A stretch of 7,939 nucleotides of DNA from Pseudomonadota bacterium (GTDB lineage Bacteria; BMS3Abin14), in the NCBI GenBank assembly GCA_003229755.1, contig QIFJ01000256.1, forward strand, positions 1-7,939, in the 5' to 3' direction. Each line of letters begins with the position of its first letter. Within the stretch, counting starts at the first letter, position 1. Made by a program: the position numbers and the translations under genes. The notes beneath the pieces were generated by a model, which worked only from the letters and a program-made list of their open reading frames with translations, did not search any database and had not been told where the DNA came from. Shown piece by piece: positions 4,223 to 7,939 of this stretch.

Positions 4223-5750
4223 TGATTATCTCCTTGCTGTATGTCGGGTTTGCTGCCGGGTCCCATGGTACCGAAAGCCCGGGTGAGGAGAGTACATTCT
4301 CGATCCTGAAATCGGCCTGTTTCACCACATCACCTGCTATGAACAACGCGGGAGGACGAAAACCTCGTGCCCTGACTGCTCTTGCGATACCGATCAGGGG
4401 CGCTGTCACACTTTCTTCTTCCGGAGTGGTGGCCATGCGGAGGACCGCGCATGGAGTGTACGGACTGAGCCCTCCGCGGATCAGCGCGGCCGACACTGAT
4501 TCCAGATATTTTAACCCCATGTAAACGACCAGCGTACCGCGCGTCCGGGCAAGGGCAGCCCAGTCAACCTCCGGATCTTCAGATTCGGGGTCGCCGTGGC
4601 CCGTTACGAAAGTGACCGAGGAGCTTATGCCCCTGTGGGTAAGTGGAAGTTTCGAAGACGCCGCCGCCCCGAAAGCTGCGGTTACGCCGGGCACTACCTC
4701 CACCGGAATATCAAGGCATGCTAAGGCCGAGAGCTCCTCGCCTCCGCGGGCAAATAGAAGGGGGTCGCCCCCCTTTAACCGGACCACTCGTTTTCCCGAA
4801 AGGGCACGGTGGGCCATTTCCTCGGCGATCCTTTCCTGCGGTAGACACTGCCAGCCCCGTCCCTTGCCGACATAGAAAAGTTCTGCATCATCACGGACAC
4901 GGGCAAGAAGCTGAAGGGGGATCAACCTGTCGTAGAATACGGAATCGGCTTCATCAAGGAGCCTGAGGCCTCTGACGGTAATGAGATCAGGATCGCCGGG
5001 CCCGGCCCCCACAAGAGAAACCTTTCCGGTTACAATCGCGGGATCGCAGCAGGATCCTGCTGTTTTCACGTATGTTGCACCCGAGATTTGTCTTGTCGCC
5101 CTGTTCAGGATGGCGGCGGCGAGGTCTTTGCCGCGAAAAGTGCGAGCAAGTTTGAGGTTAGCAGGGTCGGCCAGGGAAAGGAGGAGCTTCCTTCTGTATC
5201 CGGGATCATCGATGGTCTGTAACAGGTGTTTCCTGATCTGGGCCAGGGCTTCAAAGAGGTTTTCATATTCCGGTTCTATAAGGGCTTCCAACTCCTGCCG
5301 AATCCTCGAAGCCCATGCGGGACTCGCCCCACCTGTAGAGACGGCAATACTTAAACGCCCGCGCTTTATGACAGCCGGAACCGCGAAGTCGCATAGTTCG
5401 GGTCGGTCCGCTACGTTCACAGGGATCCCCAGGGTTCGGGCATGCCTTGCCACTTCGGCGGCAAGTTCAGTATCGCTGACCGCCACGAAGACCAGCGCTG
5501 CTGCATCTATGTCTCCGAGAGCATAGGGCCGGAGTTCGTACCTCACAGCGCCATCGGCTGCCAGAGCCCTGATGCGCCCTGTTACGTGTGGCGCCACGAC
5601 AGTCACCGAGGCCCCGGCGTTAATGAGCCCCTCGACCTTGCGTTCAGCGGTAGGCCCTCCTCCGATAACTACTACTTCTTTGCCACGCAGCTCGAAGGTG
5701 ACAGGATACTGAAAACTGTCCGTACCACTGTTTTTTCCAGCTGATCTCAT
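4191..5750 (-). CDS. cysG: Fused siroheme synthase: precorrin-2 dehydrogenase/ferrochelatase plus uroporphyrinogen-III C-methyltransferase
   Basis: The product has 519 residues and makes siroheme from uroporphyrinogen III, through two SAM-dependent methylations followed by NAD-dependent oxidation and iron insertion. The N-terminal Rossmann domain shows VVVIGGGPTAERKVEGL at residues 26-42, NVADRPELCDFAVPA at 112-126 and VSTGGASPAWA at 137-147, as in CysG/Met8. A linker follows. The methyltransferase half starts near 242 with VSLVGAGPGDPDLITVRG and continues with YVGKGRG (293-299), VRLKGGDPLLFARGGEE (323-339), VVPGVTAA (352-359), PLTHRG (369-374) and VYMGLK (409-414). E. coli CysG has 457 residues; the excess is mainly in the linker (about 216-241) and a C-terminal tail after about 480 that runs into the reductase gene. 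Start ATG 5750 has AAGGGGG 8 bases ahead. It lies 29 bases after cysN and overlaps the reductase gene that needs its product. Confidence 0.96.
   Translation of the reverse strand: MRSAGKNSGTDSFQYPVTFELRGKEVVVIGGGPTAERKVEGLINAGASVTVVAPHVTGRIRALAADGAVRYELRPYALGDIDAAALVFVAVSDTELAAEVARHARTLGIPVNVADRPELCDFAVPAVIKRGRLSIAVSTGGASPAWASRIRQELEALIEPEYENLFEALAQIRKHLLQTIDDPGYRRKLLLSLADPANLKLARTFRGKDLAAAILNRATRQISGATYVKTAGSCCDPAIVTGKVSLVGAGPGDPDLITVRGLRLLDEADSVFYDRLIPLQLLARVRDDAELFYVGKGRGWQCLPQERIAEEMAHRALSGKRVVRLKGGDPLLFARGGEELSALACLDIPVEVVPGVTAAFGAAASSKLPLTHRGISSSVTFVTGHGDPESEDPEVDWAALARTRGTLVVYMGLKYLESVSAALIRGGLSPYTPCAVLRMATTPEEESVTAPLIGIARAVRARGFRPPALFIAGDVVKQADFRIENVLSSPGLSVPWDPAANPTYSKEIINVSATAGTGR
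4230..4235 (-). promoter_or_regulatory. Shine-Dalgarno site of the sulfite reductase, inside cysG
   Basis: AAGGAG on the minus strand lies 7 bases ahead of the reductase ATG and within the last codons of cysG, which stops at 4191. Ribosomes finishing cysG therefore pass over this site, which suggests translational coupling between siroheme supply and the enzyme that uses it. Confidence 0.65.
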
Positions 5751-5758
5751 AGAGTTTG

Positions 5759-5765
5759 CCCCCTT
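5759..5765 (-). promoter_or_regulatory. Shine-Dalgarno site of cysG
   Basis: AAGGGGG on the minus strand stands 8 bases before the ATG at 5750 and confirms that start, in the 29-base gap after the cysN stop. Confidence 0.6.
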
Positions 5766-5779
5766 ACGGATAATACGAT

Positions 5780-7345
5780 CTACAGGCCCAATCCTTCAAG
5801 TTTTTCTACGGGGCGTTCAGCCTCTCCCCGGAAAAGGGTAAGGCGTATTGAGTCCTCTTCCCGGCTGAAAGTAAAATTAAGGTGGTGCTGATAGGCGAGG
5901 CGGGCCACGTGCTCGATCTGTTTCGGACCGCGCAATTTAAACAGGATCCGGTTTCCCGCCACCAGTGTATCGAGAAAGTAGGGAGTGACCGTAAACTCCA
6001 GGGAACTGGGCTCCCTGGTGAGATCCACCAGGTTTCCATCGGGTTCTGTGGTGATCTTACGGTCGAGGTGAATGAGACGTGTAGTAGCCTGTCCCATCTC
6101 ACCGGTTACCTCCCGTACGATCCCGCCGCCGCCGATGAAGCCGTCGGCAGTTTCAATAACAAAGCGGCCGAGCGGGGCGTTCTCCGAGTACGGATCGGCA
6201 GGAATGGGGTTTTTGAGGGAGAAGACAACCCTGCCGGTTTCGGTGGTCTCGAGAAGATCGGCGTGGCGCTCCGTGACGTTAAGAGTCGAAGAGTCCAGGC
6301 GCTCTTCAATGTCGACACAGGTCGCTTCCACCTCTGCTGTGGCAAGCTTTAAAAGATACGTTTTCCCCCGATGGAAAGGGTGGTTTGCGAGCCAGAACAC
6401 GCTCGCCTTCAATCCATGGCAGGATGGCGGAGGGCTCTCGGGATGCGACATCACCTCGCCGCGTTCGACGAATATTTCATCGGTAAATGTCAAGCCGATG
6501 CATTCGCCGGTATCGGCGGTTTTTTGCTCCGGGCTCCCCCAGACTTCTATACTCTTGATCCTGGTCTCCCGGCCGGAGGGTGTGAAGACCACGCTGTCGT
6601 CCACTCGCAGGGAACCAGTCTCTACCCGGCCGACGTAGATGCGTTTATCTTCCGATTTATATACATCCTGGATCGGGAAGCGCAGGGGCAGCCTGCTTTC
6701 CTCATGGATGCGGGAAAAAGTGTCGAGGGCCTCGATAATGGTAGGCCCTTTGTACCAGGGAGTTTTTCCCAGGCGGTCGGCAACATTTTCACCATCCCGG
6801 GCGGAGATGGGTATTACTTCGGAGGGGATCACTCCCAGTGGGTTTAAAAAGTTCCGTATCGCGTTCTCGGCTTCCTGGAAGATACGACGGTCGTATCCGG
6901 CCATATCGAGCTTGTTGACTGCCACTATAACCTGGCGGATGCCAAGCAGCGAAAGGAGATAGGCGTGGCGGCGGGTCTGCTCACGGACACCCTCGATCCC
7001 GTCAAGAACCAGGATGGCCGCGTCGGCGCTTGCAGCTCCAGTGATCATGTTTTTCAAAAACTCAACATGGCCCGGGGCGTCGATGATAACGTAAGGCCGC
7101 TTTTCCGTCTTAAAGAAAGTCTGGCAGGTGTCAATCGTGACGTTGTGGTCCCGCTCTTCTTCCAGGGCATCCATCAGGTAAGCGAGTTCGAAGGGGCGGC
7201 CCTGCCTGGCGCAGGTTTCCTCTATTTCGCGAATTCGCACTTCCGGGATGGATCCTGTATCGTAGAATAAGCGGCCGATAAGGGTGGATTTCCCGTGATC
7301 TACGTGGCCTACGATAACGATCTTTACTGTTTCGCTCAAATTCAT
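5780..7345 (-). CDS. cysN: Sulfate adenylyltransferase GTPase subunit (CysN) with an unusual C-terminal extension
   Basis: The product has 521 residues and with CysD forms ATP sulfurylase, coupling GTP hydrolysis to formation of APS from ATP and sulfate. The GTPase domain shows GHVDHGKS (P-loop, residues 13-20), TIDT (70-73, switch I region), DAPGH (89-93), NKLD (144-147) and SARDG (181-185). EF-Tu-like beta-barrel domains follow: YVGRVETGSLRVDD near 237-250, and the third ends at FIGGGGIV (about 403-410). The family motif is usually EREQGITID; here it is EEERDHNVTID. After residue 410 come about 110 residues that are not an APS kinase (no P-loop). The ATG at 7345 was chosen because GGTGAT, complementary to the 16S tail, lies just upstream and IVIVGHVDHG follows at normal spacing. 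An upstream ATG at 7387 adds 14 residues but lacks such a site. It lies between cysD and cysG. Confidence 0.94.
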   Translation of the reverse strand: MNLSETVKIVIVGHVDHGKSTLIGRLFYDTGSIPEVRIREIEETCARQGRPFELAYLMDALEEERDHNVTIDTCQTFFKTEKRPYVIIDAPGHVEFLKNMITGAASADAAILVLDGIEGVREQTRRHAYLLSLLGIRQVIVAVNKLDMAGYDRRIFQEAENAIRNFLNPLGVIPSEVIPISARDGENVADRLGKTPWYKGPTIIEALDTFSRIHEESRLPLRFPIQDVYKSEDKRIYVGRVETGSLRVDDSVVFTPSGRETRIKSIEVWGSPEQKTADTGECIGLTFTDEIFVERGEVMSHPESPPPSCHGLKASVFWLANHPFHRGKTYLLKLATAEVEATCVDIEERLDSSTLNVTERHADLLETTETGRVVFSLKNPIPADPYSENAPLGRFVIETADGFIGGGGIVREVTGEMGQATTRLIHLDRKITTEPDGNLVDLTREPSSLEFTVTPYFLDTLVAGNRILFKLRGPKQIEHVARLAYQHHLNFTFSREEDSIRLTLFRGEAERPVEKLEGLGL

Positions 7346-7398
7346 TGCATCACCGCTTTGTATATATCTCGAAATGGCAGACGGCATGTCCGCAGCGA

Positions 7399-7939
7399 CT
7401 ACATATATCCCTTGGCCCTGAGCTTCTGCATGGCGTAGGCGCTCTCCTGATCCTGCGCTCTGCCTGCCCGTTCGGGGTCTGTAGTAGTTATCAATTCATC
7501 AATGATCTCTTCAGGCGTCGTGGCCGTGGAATCGATGGGGCCGGTGCACGGCATGCACCCCAGTGAGCGGAACCGCTTACCGTCGCGGGAAAAGTAGAGG
7601 GGGCAGATATCGAAGCCCTCCCGGCTGATATACTCCCAGATATTGATCTCCGTCCAGCCGAGAAGTGGATGAATGCGAATGTGCGTGTCCTCCTCGAATG
7701 TAGTGTTGAACTGGTCCCACAGCTCCGGTGGCTGGTCTTTATAAGCCCACTCGAAATTTTTGTCCCGGGGTGAGAAGACCCTCTCTTTTGACCTGCTGCC
7801 TTCCTCATCGCGGCGGATTCCCAGAAAGAGCCCTTTAAAGCCGTATTCTTCGATCGTCTGTGACAGTCCGTCGGTCTTGAGGGCCTCGCAGCAGGCCAGG
7901 CGGCCCTGGTCCGGATGAACGCCCTTTTCGATCGCCTTC
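7399..7939 (-). CDS. cysD: Sulfate adenylyltransferase subunit 2 (CysD), C-terminal part; 5' end outside window
   Basis: Reading the minus strand from 7938 gives 179 codons ending at TAG (7401-7399); the gene runs off the right edge without a start. It is the ATP-pyrophosphatase-type catalytic subunit that adenylylates sulfate, working with CysN. Family landmarks in order are RRDEEGSRSKERVFSPRD, RIHPLLGWTEINIWEYI, LGCMPCTGPIDSTATT, and a C-terminus AMQKLRAKGYM that corresponds to the KKRQGYF-like end of E. coli CysD. The N-terminal PP-loop (SGGKDS) would lie upstream of the window and cannot be checked. It is the first visible gene of the operon, 53 bases from the chosen cysN start or 11 from the alternative. 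The promoter and any cysH or cysC gene would be outside the window. Confidence 0.95.
   Translation of the reverse strand, partial: KAIEKGVHPDQGRLACCEALKTDGLSQTIEEYGFKGLFLGIRRDEEGSRSKERVFSPRDKNFEWAYKDQPPELWDQFNTTFEEDTHIRIHPLLGWTEINIWEYISREGFDICPLYFSRDGKRFRSLGCMPCTGPIDSTATTPEEIIDELITTTDPERAGRAQDQESAYAMQKLRAKGYM

Noticed and set aside
4981..5526. 181-codon plus-strand frame opposite cysG
   Set aside because: It is a long shadow frame expected in GC-rich coding DNA; the opposite strand encodes intact CysG motifs throughout.
6106..6345. Minus-strand frames within cysN (5806-6102, 6106-6345) as a possible frameshifted fusion
   Set aside because: The main CysN frame is continuous across this region, so there is no evidence of frameshift or nested genes.
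6072..6638. 188-codon plus-strand frame opposite cysN, and its neighbours at 5882-6352 and 6371-6847
   Set aside because: They are antisense to conserved CysN GTPase and barrel domains, lack ribosome-binding sites and overlap one another.
7491..7808. 105-codon minus-strand frame in the cysD region
   Set aside because: It is out of frame with CysD, whose conserved motifs run uninterrupted from 7938 to the stop at 7399.

Overview
The window looks like a piece of a Gram-negative bacterial chromosome of moderately high GC content. The first gene ends like an outer-membrane beta-barrel. The sulfate-assimilation proteins resemble the CysN/CysG/siroheme-reductase types that I associate with former Deltaproteobacteria and related lineages. 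That placement is a low-confidence inference, because there is no rRNA or marker gene here. Every gene looks intact and no phage, transposase, tRNA, rRNA or CRISPR array was seen.

Left part (1-2734, + strand): the 3' end of a probable outer-membrane beta-barrel gene; a one-helix membrane protein of unknown function (709-1155) followed 38 bases later by a UPF0178/YaiI gene (1194-1637), probably one transcription unit; then a RarD-type EamA permease (1769-2734).

Right part (2861-7939, - strand, transcribed right to left): a compact assimilatory sulfate-reduction operon in the order cysD (5' end outside the window), cysN, a fused siroheme synthase cysG, and a siroheme/[4Fe-4S] sulfite reductase. 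CysD and CysN form ATP sulfurylase (sulfate to APS), CysG makes siroheme, and the reductase uses siroheme to turn sulfite into sulfide. No APS/PAPS reductase (cysH) or APS kinase (cysC) is visible; they would have to lie upstream of cysD or elsewhere. Gaps are short, and cysG overlaps the reductase gene by 32 bases. The operon converges on rarD, and a 28-bp near-perfect inverted repeat (2808-2835) sits between the two 3' ends.

The most unusual material is in the spacers. Three diverged copies of a roughly 45-bp block lie 2-14 bases after the stop codons of the barrel gene, yaiI and rarD. The first two point one way and the third points the other, so copies two and three form an inverted repeat around rarD. 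Each copy is followed, in its own orientation, by a short track of 7-base repeats, and for rarD that track lies inside the 3' end of the coding sequence. The repeats occur only at inferred transcription-unit ends. I found no clear new multi-gene system. The other items worth checking are the uncharacterised C-terminal extension of CysN, the reductase's variant Fe-S motif, and a G8 tract in rarD.
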